Positions 37,324 through 50,380 are shown, numbered from the stretch's first letter. The stretch: DNA of 64,000 nucleotides from Sphagnum magellanicum (GCA_021904315.1 CM038910.1:12338001-12402000), one strand, 5' to 3'. Made by a program: numbers and translations. The notes: generated by a model not told the origin, from the sequence alone.

Positions 37324-37629
37324 TGTTAACAAATAGGAGATCTATTCAAGTGCAAACATAAATCTTTATTGAAAGGAAATTACAACATAATGTTCACAAC
37401 ACAAAACACAACATTAAGAACTCTCCAAGGTTCTTGTCACATGAAATACACAAATTTGAAGAAAAGAGAACCAAACCATCAACACCAAGGTATTTAACTA
37501 AAAGACCAAACCACAAATAACCAAACTAAAATAAGTAACGAAAGTAATTCAACCTTTTGAAAGTAACCTAGTTACTTTCCTATTCCAGTAACTAATGAAA
37601 CCTAACTAGTGGAGCTTGAATTCTCAACA
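37324..37629 (-). repeat. Copia LTR, 306 bp (5' LTR of the element)
   Basis: The same TG...CA ends and the same length as the copy at 31,792. By eye six of the eight differences are transitions and two are transversions. It is followed by AGAAC, the possible decayed target duplication. Confidence 0.95.
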
Positions 37630-40600
37630 AGAACATCACGAAAGAAATTGGGACTCTGTTTGCATTTGATAAGTGATGAAGTCTTTAACCTTGGTTACAA
37701 GAAGGTTGGTTTTATCCATCAAGTTGTTTCACATAACAAAAGCTCCAAGAATGTTGGAGAAGTTACTATTAGGAGGTTAAACCTATTAGTTCTAACACTA
37801 CACCTCCCAATGTTTCAATAACTTCTATTACAACCTCTTCAATTCTTTTCAACCCTCCAGCACATGTGATGCATATGTTTGCATTTGAAGATTTTTAAAA
37901 ATTAGTTCAAATCACACCAAAAGACATCAAAAATACCACATTTAGGTGAACTTGGGACTAATATGCCTAACTAATGTGTATAGGAAAAAATTATTTATCA
38001 CAATAACCATCTTGCCAAGAGATTTTTCTTCACGTTTCATATGATTTGAGTATGGCAGTCAATTTTATGTTCAACCATGATATCTCCTACACTTATAAAT
38101 TAACAAAATGAATTTTTATATGACATAATAATGTATGTTGGGTTATTGTAATGAAAGGAAATTTGTTCTAATAACATCCCAAGTTACATTGATGAGTTAA
38201 GAGAATTACAAATGTATGTATGTTTCTCACATATGGAACTTATGTATGTAACAAATTATTCTTCTTTTTCTTTTTCTTCTGTAATAACAATAATCTCAAA
38301 ATCAATGATTCTTCAACCCCCAAGTTGAAAAAAGCCAAAGCGGTGAACAATGTTTTAATGAATCCACTTCTTCCAAAAATGCATAATGGCAGCAAGGAAA
38401 GGATGAATTAACATCTTGAATCCCCATAGACTTTTAATTTCCATTGCTAGTGGACAAAGTGTCACAAATGAAACATAATTATGGCCCAAAGATCAAGCAA
38501 CACCAAGAGATTTCAAAAGCATGGATGAGAGGTAAACATTAAAAAAACTCTAGACCAAACTTTGTTTATGTGCAAACAAGAGTAGGAATGATTGTCCTCT
38601 CTAATGCCTTCAAGATGTTCATGACGAGGCATAGTTGTGAATGCATCAAATTTCCATAGTACAATTTAAGAAATGTGATGTTGAGGAGATTATGACGTGC
38701 TTAAAAGGTTCTCTATTTTGTGTAGGCCATTGACACCTATCGTAACTAGTATAGAGTGGGAAAACATGTTCCAAGCAACTATTAGCCAAAGCAACACCTC
38801 CAGACTTAGTCCTTCATGAATGTTTTAAAGTACTTTCACATACAATTACACATTGGGTTCATAGCTCACATATTTTCATAGTGTCATTGTGTTCAATCCT
38901 ATAATTGATCTTAAAATAGTAAATGTCAACCCACACAATCTCTTCTTGTAGAATCTAGACATATGGTATTTTCTTTAAAATTGAGAAATCCATATGGCTA
39001 GCTAGCAAACCTTTCCTCTTATGTGGCAATGGGGGTTTTGGCTATGGATTTTAGGCAATGTGGAAGGACTTTCAAACTAAATTCATTGATAGTACACATG
39101 TGAAGATGTCAAGCTCCCATCAAAGTAGCCACCAAGCTAATTATTACTTTATTAAAATAATTTCCTACATAGTTTACCTCATTATTGTAGTTATTGACAA
39201 ATTGTATGGGCATCTATTGAATTGGGCAACTCATCTTCAACATATGTACTAGATATAAAAGGTAAGTTCCATGACATTGGAAGGTTATCAAAATAATCAA
39301 TTGCAACCCAAATATCACAAGGAAGATGTGACAATTCAGGCCATTTGAAATGAAGTTGGTACTTCAAATCTTTTAGCAACATTCTCCTATGAAAATCCAT
39401 GAGTGTGATCACATTTGCAATTCATAACTTCCACTAGTTTTTTTTTTGAAAGGTACAATTTGTGGTTCCAACATTCTAATCATATAATGTTCACCTCCGA
39501 GAAGAGACTATTTGTAAAGTAGGGGAGAGGTTTTTAGTCATACTAGCTCTAGTTAGCATAAAAGTTTTCCATTTTCTTTCTACCCTAATACAAAGTTGAC
39601 ATGATGTTTTTAAATGAAACAAATGGGGGCACAACCTAACCTACGAACATACACAACTTTCATCCATGGATGGGCTTTTGCATCATACCCATAAAAATCC
39701 TTAGCATGTTATGATGAAATGAAGGTTGTTGGATTCAAATCAAACAAGGCCCTCTTCCATCGCATCATGACTTTTTTACTTTTATGAACAATAGTAGCCC
39801 AAAGTGGTTGCATACTATAATGGACCATTATGGAAGTCACAATGGTAATTTTTCTTGAATTTGATAAATGTTATTACATACACTTTTTAACTCTTGTTGA
39901 ATATAACAAAAAGGAACTCACTTATGTGAAACTAACACATGAAGTTTATAAACATAAAAAACAACGCATCAAAATCATGAATGTTCAATTAATAATGGAC
40001 TTTATAATCTTGGCGAAATAGAGTGTCATGAACTATAAAATCTTGAATATAGACTTTTATCTCACAATGTGTTTATCCAATGTATGTGAAACTTTGGGAT
40101 ATAAAATATTTGAATTTAGGACATTAAATGTTCATTTAATGAATGAAACATTGTTTTAACTTTTGTGTTAACATCAAATATGTAGCCTCTGAAATATTTT
40201 GCAAAGTCCATAAAGGCATAAAAAATGTTGATTTTCTTGATTTTGTTTTAAGGAATACCTTTTAAATGGTTTTTAACATGGTGGCCCCAAATTGGAAAAA
40301 AATGAATTTTTGGAATGAAAGTTACATGGTCAATTTTAAGCCAATTTCAAATACATTAGAAATGGACTTTCAAAAGGTTATGATTTGTCGATTTTGGTCC
40401 ACTTTAATATGCTTTCACCCCCCAAGAAACTATCTTTGATGGTGTGTTGAGGGTAAGCTCATAAATGATGGACTTAGGCATTTGTGTGAATATTAATACT
40501 ATTTGAACATTGGCAACAATATGTGGTGAAGGCAAAATGATGGTTGGATGACTTGACCTAGGCAATTGAAATAATCTTCCCACCATGTAATGACTATAAG

Positions 40601-42720
40601 GAATAGAATGAAATGGTAAAGTCTCATGTTGTGTCAATATTGTTGTAAATGTGTGTTGGTCCATGAATGGTAATTTATCTAGCAAATTGGTTTAAACATT
40701 TACTATCTTTTTAATTCCCTTCAATTTGATATACTAAATATGGGACAATTGTTTAGCAAATTGGAATTTAAAGTTGGAAGCACAATATTTTTTCACACAA
40801 TTTAGCCTTATGTGATACATCATATGTATCCAAAGCCACATAGATCCTAAGAAGAATAACGACTTTTATTTACTATTATTTTGGAGATCTAGACCCTACT
40901 AATGTTGTAGTTATGAAAGTAGTTAAATATGATGACATCTAATTGTTGCAACTAGGGAGTATCAAAAGGTAAGGTGGACAACATATAAGCAAAATTTGCA
41001 CATATAATACAAGATGTAAAGCAACATTTCGCTCGATGTCACCCACTTGTTGGTTTCCACTAGATTTGCATTACTAAACATGGATTTGCAACACTAAAAC
41101 ATTTTATTTTATTTTTGTGAAAACATAATTCATCAACTAGTAGATGGAAAAGGATGAATTTTTTTTATATATGGAATTTTTTTCCATCCTTGGTCACATT
41201 TTGCTAATGGTATTGTGCCTAATTCTAATACATTAATAGAATTGTGTTAGTAGCAAAAGCTAATAACATGTAATTTTAATTGATAAGTTGTTTCTAAATT
41301 ATTAAATGGTGGAATTTAGTGCAAATTTGAAACATTGATTCATGGTTGTGTTACCCTAGAATATTACCCAAAAAAAGTTATGTTTCTAGTTTAGTTTGGC
41401 TAGTCTAGTTTGAATTTTTTGGCTATTCTATGAGTGGTCTGCAATAGTCAAATGACATTGAATTGTGATTAGGTGAAAACTAGGAAGTTCAACAAATTGA
41501 GGTGCTCCTATAGAAGAACAAGCCCTAATTCTATGGGTTTAATTGGAATGTAGAAGCTATAATTAAATCTTTGAAGAATGATTCATTGTGCATGATGTTT
41601 AATACATTGAAGACATTGTAAGTGTCTAGTTTTGCCATGATGAGATCATTCATGAACTAAACACACAAAGTTACAATGGATGGTAGATTGTAGAAGTTGC
41701 AAAAATATGTGAGAACTATGGAGACTATATTTTTGTTTGCATCTATTATGTCCTCCATTTGCTAACTTTTAAGGTACTAATTGATTAACCTAACAAATCT
41801 TTTAGACTATTAAAGTCATAAAATAGCCACCTATTTAACTTATGTAATGTAAGTATGTGGTTAAATAACTTAAATACAATTAGCTTGTATGTACGTGTAT
41901 TTATTTATATATACTCTACCTATATTCCACCTATTTACCTATATTTTAGCCTATAGGTAACCTAGTTATATAGGCTAGGGTAGACCATTTATATACCTTT
42001 GATAAATTATTAATTGGTTAACTAGTTATTTACCTAAAATACATTAATGAATGTGTGATTAAATAGTTAATTATTAATTATTAAAAATACATTGTTGATA
42101 ATATATAATGAATTAAATCAATTTTGTAAAGAGTAGTTATAATTTGGTTGTAATTATTAATTATAAATAAATAATTAGATATTAATTTTTATTTTAACTT
42201 AATTAACATACATATTTACATGCCTCGTTTTTTTTATATACTTAATTTATGTATTTTACATAGTTATTTAGGAATAATGTTGTGTGAACTAAAAGGTTTT
42301 AATGTTGTGTGGATATGAAAATATTTCTCCCTCCCAAAAGTTTATCTCATATTGTTTGTCATCATTTTTAAATGATGAACAATATAAATAGATGCACCAT
42401 AAGCATCCAAGACATAAGAAATATTTTTAAAAGAAAGGTCATTTGGGATGAGCCAATTGAAACGGCTTAACCTTAAAGGCCAAGTTCAAAATGAAATAAG
42501 ATCATCCTACCTAGGTAATTTAGGTGTAGGCTTATTCTAGGTGGTGTACATAGTAAAGGTTATAGCTTGGGTTGCCTTAACCTATTTTAGGTTTTTATAC
42601 TTAGTTGCTAGTTATAGGCTCCTAGACCTAGGCCTATAAGTTTAGGTTGTAGGTTCCTAAACATAGGGACCTTAAAAGTAGGTATCTAATTTTAGGCTTA
42701 ATTGAAGTTGTTTAGATTAT
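37630..42720. other. AT-rich spacer, no gene recognised
   Basis: Short open frames occur at 38,220-38,411, 39,191-39,412 (minus), 39,830-40,021 and 40,404-40,685 (minus). None has a recognisable domain or neighbouring splice structure. The minus-strand frame at 39,191 has some coding character (DLKYQLHFKWPELSHLPCDI) and may be a transposon shred. From about 42,000 the DNA becomes extremely AT-rich, with TAGGCCTAGG-like words near 42,600. Confidence 0.45.
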
Positions 42721-42950
42721 ATTCACATGGCATAACTTAGTGGCAAATGTTAAAATATCATGTGGCATAACCTAGTGGTCAGTGTTTAAATGCCACGTGG
42801 CATAGCATAGATGGCCAATGTTTAAATGTCACGTGGCATAGCATAGATGGCCAATGTTTAAATGCCATGTGACATAGCCTAGGTGGCCAATGTTTAAATG
42901 CCACGTGACTTAACTTGAGTGGCTATTGTTTAAATGTCACATGGCATTTG
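42716..42950. repeat. Seven-copy 35-36 bp minisatellite centred on G-box palindromes
   Basis: Units of about 36 bp (TGCCACGTGGCATAGCATAG, then a TGGCCAATGTTTAAA part) repeat seven times. The hexamer core is at 42,724 (CACATG), 42,759 (CATGTG), 42,794 (CACGTG), 42,830 (CACGTG), 42,866 (CATGTG), 42,902 (CACGTG) and 42,938 (CACATG). The spacing is 35, 35, 36, 36, 36, 36 bp. CACGTG is the plant G-box bound by bZIP and bHLH factors. The four variants differ from it only at the central CpG. No gene is close, so a regulatory role is unproven. Confidence 0.85.
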
Positions 42951-45900
42951 TCTAATCAAAATGGTGTTTGATTAATCAAAAAATCATTTGATTGTTATAT
43001 TGACTAGTCAAAATGACTAATAAAAAATGCCAACCTAGGCTTGTCAAAAAGTACTTGGCCTAATCACAATGGACATGTTCAAAACGACTTGTTCAAAATG
43101 ATTGAGAGGTTTTTTTTACCCTTATCCAAAATGGGTTTTTTTTGACAAAATTTATAGTTTAAAAAATTAAGAATTATAGTAGTGTTTCAATTCACATAAT
43201 TTGAATAAATTTTGTTTATCGAGTCTTTTGAACCATAATGTAGAAACAACTGGATTTTGGTTGTTTAATTATTTGTCGACACATCTTTTTTTCCGATTGT
43301 CATACATGTTTCGTGGTTTCGGGGCCGACCCTATCATCCAACGATTCATTGATTGTTTTAACACTTTGTTTTTTAGTTTAGGTGGCACCTAGGCTCATTG
43401 TCCTAAAGTTGCAAACAATTGCCTTTCGGGCTTCATGAACTCTGTTGATCGCAAGTTGCCAAGTGTTACCAAATCCTTTGTTGATAAGTCGTTCAAAAGG
43501 CTTATAAAAAAATGTTCTGGAATTGGCTTCTTCAAACTTGCACATTCTTTCAAAAAATCCTTGGCATGTGTAAACATCACCAAAATGTAATCTTCCATAT
43601 CTTTTTTTTAAATGTGTGCAATTTGTTTCATCAATGCAATATTGTCTTTGTTTATCTTCGCATTAGCCCATCACCATGCCAACCATTCAATTGTTTTGTT
43701 AATCACTTTTTTTCCATTATGTTCCCCATGTTTTAATTTTGAACAAATGCCGAAGGGGGTTTAATTCGGTATCATCTCTTGGATATTCCAACAATTTTTT
43801 TGTCATTTCACAAATTCTATCTATGTTTAACATTAATGTGTATTCAATTGTTGACTCCAAAATGTTAGGTGTGACATTTGGTGTCAATTTTCTTCTCTCC
43901 ATTGTAGAATAAAGAACACAACTAAATAGTAAGGGTGGAATAGATGCAAATTAAAGTACAAATCGGGGAAGTTAATAGTAGACAAGGGAAAATGCAATTT
44001 GATTATACAAGTTACATGGTGCTATATGTAAGAGGTTGAGATTGTGAGTGAAAATAACAAATAGCTTGAAATCTTATGAAAAATGTAAAGTTTTATTAGC
44101 TAGCTAGTTTTGTTTCAATCCCTAATGGGCACATTCCTCTTCATGGTGAATGGGTAGTGTATGGATCCATGCATGCCTCTTGGTGGGGCAATAGGCTTGT
44201 AGTAGGGTATTGTTTCAATTTCTAATGGGCACACGTCTCTTGTTGGTGAACGGGTAGTGTATAAATTGGCACATACTTATTGGTGGGTCAAGATATTTGT
44301 ATGCCACTAAATTGGATTCAATTGAAATTCCTAAATGGTTTAGATGCTACAAAAACTCAAATAAAAAAAAACATTATATAACTTTAAATATTTCCAAGTG
44401 TTTCATGTGTTGTATTTTTCAAGATAAAATAACATGAAATTATTCCACCCTTTATGAGTAAGATAGTGGTTCACCCGTGATTTCTCATAGGTTTGGCATT
44501 TGTCTTTTATAAAAGTTCATCCATTTTAATTTGTCATCCAAAAAATCATTCATCCATGGCCACATGGCAAAATATTCCTCCACGTCACCAAATAATCCAT
44601 CACATGTGGCAAAAAAGATTCCATCAACTTCAACAAGATATTTATGAAGAGATTCGCTTGGGCTCACTTATTGGCACTCACATTCATAGGCTCACAAGAT
44701 AGCATCCTTGAAAAATTGATAATAATTGAATAGATGTTTAAGCAATAACAAAGGAGGTGAAGTTGTTTCAATAACAACAAAAGAAACATGAATCTTTGTT
44801 ATACTAAAGTATCACATGGCGGAAAGGTAAAGGATATATACTAGCTAGGAGGACCAAGGGCTACAAGGTAACCAAATTGTGTAATAGGGGTTACCCCTAC
44901 AATTTTGGACCTTTACTTTAAAAGGTTTTTTTTTAGACAATCAATGTTTAACTATTTTAGGTTATAGGGGCTAAATGTAGATAATCATTTTGTATATAGA
45001 GGATGGGGTAGAATGATGACAAGGTGTGTAGTTAGATTTGGGCACATTATTAAGGTTGGGCAATTTTGCTAACTCCCTAAACCTTGTCTAATAATCAAAT
45101 TGAGTTGGAGTTCTTTTGTTTTTTTGGTAGTTTTACAAGTTGAGGTAGACAACAAGAAAGAGTTTAAAAAATCATGAACATTTGAGGGAGTAAAAAAGTT
45201 ACATGTTGTAACTTGGAGCACAAAGTGGAGGCAATTTTTTGGCTATGGAACATGTATGAAAGCAATAAAAGAAATAGGAAGCAAGTGAGATGAGAATATA
45301 TAGGGGAGCAAGGGAGTTTTGTGTGTGTGTGTGTGTGTATTGTATAAACAACCAGGCGTAAAAGGGGGAGATAGAAGATTTAGGGGAGGTAGAGATCTAG
45401 GGACTTTAGAGAAGACAATTTGAGATTTGGGAAAGACTTGGAAAATGGATCATCAAAACACTTTGAAAAGAAAAAGAAAAGGGGAAGGAGGTTGTGGGAG
45501 TGTGGTGTGCATAGGATTAAAATGTATGTGCGATTAATCTTCAATCTTAGGGGAAGGTTGTGTAAGTTACTATGTAGTTTTAGTTAACCTTAGGGAAACA
45601 TGGTCGGATAAGATGGAATAGGTTAAGAAATTTTAAAAGAATAACCTAGAGTGGCAAAAACCCCAATTGGTAACTAAGAAACAACCCAAAACAAGTTGAA
45701 AATGGCTACAACAAAAAATAAAATGAACATTTGACTTATAATGCCATACTCATCTTCAATAGACCTACTAGAATTAATAGGTGTGGGGAGGATGGACCCA
45801 ATATGTTAAGCAAATAGGTCTTTGGCTAAATAAAATGAAGTAGAAACTTAATAGGATCTTGAATTGTGCAAGTCATGTAAAAATAAATTTTCAAGTTTTT

Positions 45901-46100
45901 TTTTGGTTTGTTTGTCATGTTTGCAAAAGCAAATTGAGTATGAAGTTCTAAACGTCTTTGTTGTTTGTAGAAGTGAAGCTTGAATGGAGTTGTTTGGCAC
46001 CACCATCACCAACCTTGACAATGCTAAAGATTCTTGACACCATAAGTACAATCACATCCTTTTATGTTCCATCAATGTTTGTCATAGAACATCTTCAATC
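42951..46100. other. Spacer with unrecognised minus-strand open pieces
   Basis: Minus-strand frames at 43,395-43,598 (MEDYILVMFTHAKDFLKECA) and 43,717-43,902 (MERRKLTPNVTPNILESTIE) look coding and may be one broken protein, possibly a transposon gag, but I recognise no domain. Another minus frame at 44,485-44,667 is short. A GT dinucleotide run lies at 45,321-45,338. No living gene is supported. Confidence 0.4.
45321..45338. repeat. (GT)9 microsatellite
   Basis: An uninterrupted run of nine GT units. Confidence 0.9.
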
Positions 46101-46108
46101 TCTTTGCT

Positions 46109-46600
46109 TTGTTTTCATCTATAACTAAAACCTACAAAAACATTCAAATAATTATTCGTGATTTTGAATCATTCAAGTTTGTTCAAGATTTCCTTGTCCA
46201 AATGATGAGCATGTTGCATCAAATAAGAAGGGGAAAAGAAAACAAAGCCAAAGTTCAAATGTTCCAAATTCACAAACATCTATGGAAATCTAATCCAAGA
46301 AACCTTGATAGTCGAATTAGGAGTATGGAGAGATTTTAGCTCTCATTGATGCAAAGAAAGAGGAACATTTTACAACTTTGGACCTAGTAGACCTTCGAGA
46401 CCAATTCCAAATTGCTATGACTACATGGAAAAAAATTGTTGCACATGTCATGAAAGAAGGTCATTCCCAACACATGCAGGAATGGATTCACTTGCAAAGA
46501 TAAATGGGGTGCTTTGAATGGCGATTTCGAAAAGATTTTTAATTACATGGCCATTATGAACCACAATGAAGAGTAATGGTATGAAGTAGGACTTGTATGT
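46109..46600 (+). pseudogene. Harbinger ORF1-like (Myb/SANT) remnant
   Basis: Around 46,497-46,560 the plus strand reads CKDKWGALNGDFEKIFNYM. This is the signature of the Myb/SANT-type DNA-binding partner encoded by PIF/Harbinger elements and of trihelix-like proteins. A preceding part in another frame (about 46,320-46,500, LVDLRDQFQIAMTTWKKIV, then EGHS) appears to be the first helices, so at least one frameshift separates them. It is convergent with the transposase piece that ends 170 bp downstream on the other strand. In Harbinger elements this protein helps bring the transposase to DNA. Confidence 0.55.
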
Positions 46601-46775
46601 GGCATACATTTAGAATAATAATACTTGATGGTAGACCTAAAAAATGGTAGACTTCATTACAAAATTGAAATAAATGGCAAACTTGTAATGGATTTGAATT
46701 GAATGGAAAGGATCTAAACAAACATATTATAATTTATGATAGATTTCATTGTTGTCCAAAATACATAATCAATTC

Positions 46776-47601
46776 TCAATGAAGTTGATGTCTTGATCTT
46801 TCTTGGCGTTCTATCCCATGATGTACTTGTTCATTACCCATTTCAGGCATTTGTTGGGGTTGATGTAAATTCTCTTGTGATTCCATACTAATTATATGCA
46901 TCAATCTTTCAATGTGAGATTCCCCTTTTGACCTCAACAAGTTGTGCAAAATGCATGCATAAATAAACATGTCAAATATGAAAGTCACATTTAATTTAAA
47001 CTTCCCCAACAATTTTTTGTAGGTCTTTTTCAAGATCCCAAAAGCATTTTCAATGATGAATCATCCATGCTTATGCTTTTTGTTGTAAAGGAGTTCAAGA
47101 ATAAAATGTTGACCTTTCTTTTTAAAAGGGGTCATGATCCATGGAATTAGTGGATACGCCTTATCACCTACAAGGTATGGAGGAAAAGATCCATTTAATG
47201 TACCCCTATTTGCATCTAACAAATTTTTATATTGTGCATGTTTATACAAATATGACCTTCGCAAGATTCAAGAATCATTCACTAACCTAGGTAGACCCAC
47301 AAATACATATGTGAACATCTTGTTATAATTTACAATAGGTTGAGCTACAATGTTATAGCCATTAGTTTTGAAATAATAGTAATCACTTTGCAAAGACACC
47401 TGAAGGCTTAGTAATAACAATGTGAGTTTTGTCTGTTACTCCTTGAACACATGGTAAACCACACCACCTTTTGAATTGATCCATGACCATTTGCATTTCT
47501 ACACATGTAGGCCAATGGATAACAAATTTGTACATAACATTGATAGCATACACAACTTCACAAAACACCATACAAACAATAGATCTACTAATGGAAAACA
47601 A
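46776..47601 (-). pseudogene. PIF/Harbinger (HARBI1-like) transposase remnant
   Basis: Minus-strand order: FKRWCGLPCVQGVTDKTHIV (about 47,490-47,420), then YYYFKTNGYNIVAQ, VFVGLPRLVNDS, a TGA stop near 47,270, RRSYLYKHAQYKNLL, YLVGDKAYPLIPWIMTPF (about 47,170), and after a stop IIENAFGILKKTYKKLLGKF (about 47,045-46,990). These match the DDE_Tnp_4 domain. The catalytic Asp (VTDKTH), second Asp (GDKAYPL) and Glu (IENAFG) positions are all still visible. Two in-frame stops and the missing N-terminus make it inactive. Terminal inverted repeats were not found. Confidence 0.75.
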
Positions 47602-48914
47602 TTCATAAACAAGTAAGAAGATTGACTCCTTGTGTGAGCTTGTAAATTGTACAAGTTATTTGAATTCCAACTGGAATGACTTTACAATACTTCTTGTTTT
47701 GTTTAATAATCTATGGTTTCATTCTCTAAACAATCCCAAACAATGTAGCCCTACTCATCCATAAATTTTGAAGCCTTTATCATCATCATATTTTGTCGTG
47801 ATGAATCAAGAAATCCAAGTGGTTGATCTTGGTTTCACCCAATGACCTAGGTCAAAACTTAAAAATCGATTCACAATTAATAAACAATGAACATGTGATG
47901 TAGAAGTGACAAGAATGCAATGGGGGTTTTTGAAATCATTCACATTGTGTTCAACATGTTCATTCTTAAAGTCCAAGGAAGGAAAGTTGAGTTTTGTTGG
48001 GAAAATGAATTGCAACAATTCAATCAAAATGATGAACCAATCAATAGTAAGAAATTGTTTGTCATCCATGACGCCAAGACAAGAGTAGCCAGTAAATGAA
48101 AGCAATAGATTGAACTTGCATTAAATGTAGTGGTGGAACAATTTTTACATGAATTGTTTGTAGGATTTGATCAAGAGGCAACCAAGACGTAATAATTAAT
48201 ACATCCTTGCCAAGAAACATAAGGAATGCAGGAGAAATGCAAGAGACACAAGAAACAACACACAAAATTTTCCAAGTTTGCACCTAATGAAACAAAAGCA
48301 TGAAAAAAATAGAAAAAAAAAATCAAGAACGTGTACAAGAATTAAAAAAAGAATTACAAATAAATAAAAAGGAAAAGTTGCAAAGTGCATACTTGTTTGC
48401 AATGGCAAAATGAATTCAACAAAACAATAAAAACCCAATTGAAGAGCAATGCAATAACAAAAAAATTGTTGAAGATTTGAGAGCCATTACAATGAAGACC
48501 TTTTGGCAACGAAAATATAATCAAACACCAATATTGTGAACAAACAATTCACAACAATAAGATAAATAGATTCCAAAATAGAATTTTTTTTTAATGCACC
48601 AGTAGAAATGTGAAAAATGAAAAAATGGGTGAAGCTTAGAGAGGTTGAAAGAAAACTTTAAAGTTTTGGAAGAGAATGGGTTTGTAGTAACCTTTTTGTG
48701 TTTGAATTGTAGAAAGGTGAAAAAGTTAAAGGAATTGATAAAGTTGGTGATAGGACAAACTTTGGTTTTAGGTTTGAATGTTTGTCGTAAAAAGCTAGTT
48801 GGTAGTTAGTGTTAGGTTATGGGATGCGTCACTTTCCTTACTAACCCAAATGTTAAGGTGATTAACCATAATCATATGAACACCACGTCTAAATGGAGTT
48901 TATGAATGCAATGT
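47602..48914. other. AT-rich spacer, no gene seen
   Basis: Open frames on the minus strand at 47,806-48,105 and 48,062-48,438 are low-complexity and Phe/Leu-rich. I see no gene. The stretch ends at the AATGT that precedes the next LTR. Confidence 0.5.
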
Positions 48915-49441
48915 TGTTGGGAATATAATGCTTACCAAATAAGGAGTGGTGTGTAGTTATAGAAATCTCGATAAGTACCCTGCCGAAATTAGGCAGTTTA
49001 TTTGTCGAACTGAACTATCAACCAAACTAGGGAAAACATGTCACTGATATTCAATAAGAACTACCAGATTTGGTTGTCAACACATTTACCTGCTGAACTT
49101 AGGGACCTACTAGAACAATGTAGTCATAGCAATATGAAGGTTTGAGGAGGCAGGGGAGGGGAAAGATAAAGATATAAAGGAAGACAGAAAGTAGTCATTA
49201 CCAAACAACCTAGGATGATGACACTTATGTATTTAGACATGTGAATAAACACTACATTCTTGTTTTCATGATCACAAGGGTTTTTTTTGTATGAATGTTC
49301 CATTTTCTTACAATGTTTATTAATAGTAGTTGCATCATATAACATGTGTTTAGTATTTGGGTACGTGGTATTACGTGTAGTTTGGTAAACAAAAACCTGG
49401 CAATGATGCACAACCAATTCACCTCAAAATCATCACTAACA
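48915..49441 (+). repeat. 5' LTR of the 2.2-kb element
   Basis: Ends TGTTGGG...CTAACA. It contains AGATATAAAGG (about 49,169-49,179), a candidate TATA region, and GAATAAACAC (about 49,242-49,251), a candidate polyadenylation signal. Both are also found in the 3' copy with small changes. Confidence 0.88.
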
Positions 49442-49999
49442 TTTGGTGATCAGTTTGTCGAACAAACTGGAAGAAAGGAGCAGTTGGAGAGTGGTAAGAG
49501 TGGGGAGAAAGGTCATAACAAAGGTGAAAATGTGGGAAGGGATATGATTTCAAAGTAACCACTTGAAGATTCCCCACCACAACAACATTCACCATTGACA
49601 AATCACTACCGAACTTGCGTACATTGTCCCATTTGTAATGAGCAAATAAGGACTGTTCCTCCAACATTTGACGCAAAAGTTGTGGGAATGAAATCGTGTA
49701 ACCTGAGTGATATTCTGCACATGGAGTTGGAGTATACTTTACCAATCATTTCCCATGTGGAGGAGTATTATTTCATCTACTACTTGTAAACATGTTTTTC
49801 AATAGGATTGACTCCACTAATGCTGAATGCCAAAATCCTCATTGAGGATTTTGAACGCATGTGGAAGATCCAAGATAAGGAGTTTTGGGAGTATTTAACA
49901 TATAACATTATTTGCGGTTACATTTTTTTTTAATGATGGACGTGGGTATGGCATGTTGGGACATTTGATTGGTTGTTTGGGTGTGTATGCGTTGTGATA

Positions 50000-50380
50000 C
50001 TACTACAAGTTGGAGGTGGTGTATAACAAGTACTACTTGAAGCACACCGGGATAGTCAATCATAAGCTGACCTATGTCATGGCTAGAAGAGACCCTATAT
50101 TGGATACCATTGAAAAGAAGGTGAAGGAGGACTCCATGGAAGCACGGTTGTGGGCATAGAGGTTGGAGGATTTATTGGAGAGTTGTGTAGTCAAGGATAC
50201 AGTAAAGGAAGCAATGACATCAATAAGCTGGCATTGGACAACAAAAGGACCAAATCTGCATGTGGCCAAAGTGCATCTTGGAAGGATTTCGATGACATTA
50301 CAAACTACTATCTTTAGAGCAAATAATCTAGTCAGACAACTTTGTAGAAACCCGAGGAGTTTGACGTTGTATGAGTTTTA
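50000..50380 (+). pseudogene. Unidentified internal reading frame of the 2.2-kb LTR element
   Basis: The plus strand reads YYKLEVVYNKYYLKHTGIVN and onwards through DPILDTIEKKVKEDSMEARL. After a TAG it continues RLEDLLESCVVKDTVKEAMT in the same frame to a stop at 50,381. The composition is protein-like, with charged and helical segments, but I recognise no gag or enzyme motif. A separate open piece at 49,595-49,789 has CxxC pairs (CVHCPICNEQ). These may be decayed gag or captured host sequence. Confidence 0.35.

Larger units (their letters stand above)
31792..37629 (-). mobile_element. Ty1/copia LTR retrotransposon, complete but inactive
   Basis: A 5838-bp element on the minus strand bounded by two 306-bp LTRs. 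Next to the LTR that is 5' on the minus strand is a primer-binding site matching the initiator Met tRNA. Next to the other LTR is a purine tract. Domain order read on the minus strand is gag, zinc knuckle, protease, integrase, reverse transcriptase, RNase H, the copia order. Flanking 5-mers are GGAGC and AGAAC, which differ by two G/A changes and may be a decayed target duplication. The LTRs differ at 8 of 306 sites by eye (about 2.6%), so the insertion is fairly recent. Several stops and at least one frameshift kill the coding region. Confidence 0.92.

Noticed and set aside
42716..42950. CRISPR-like array
   Set aside because: The units are contiguous with no unique spacers and lie in a plant nuclear genome. 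It is a minisatellite.
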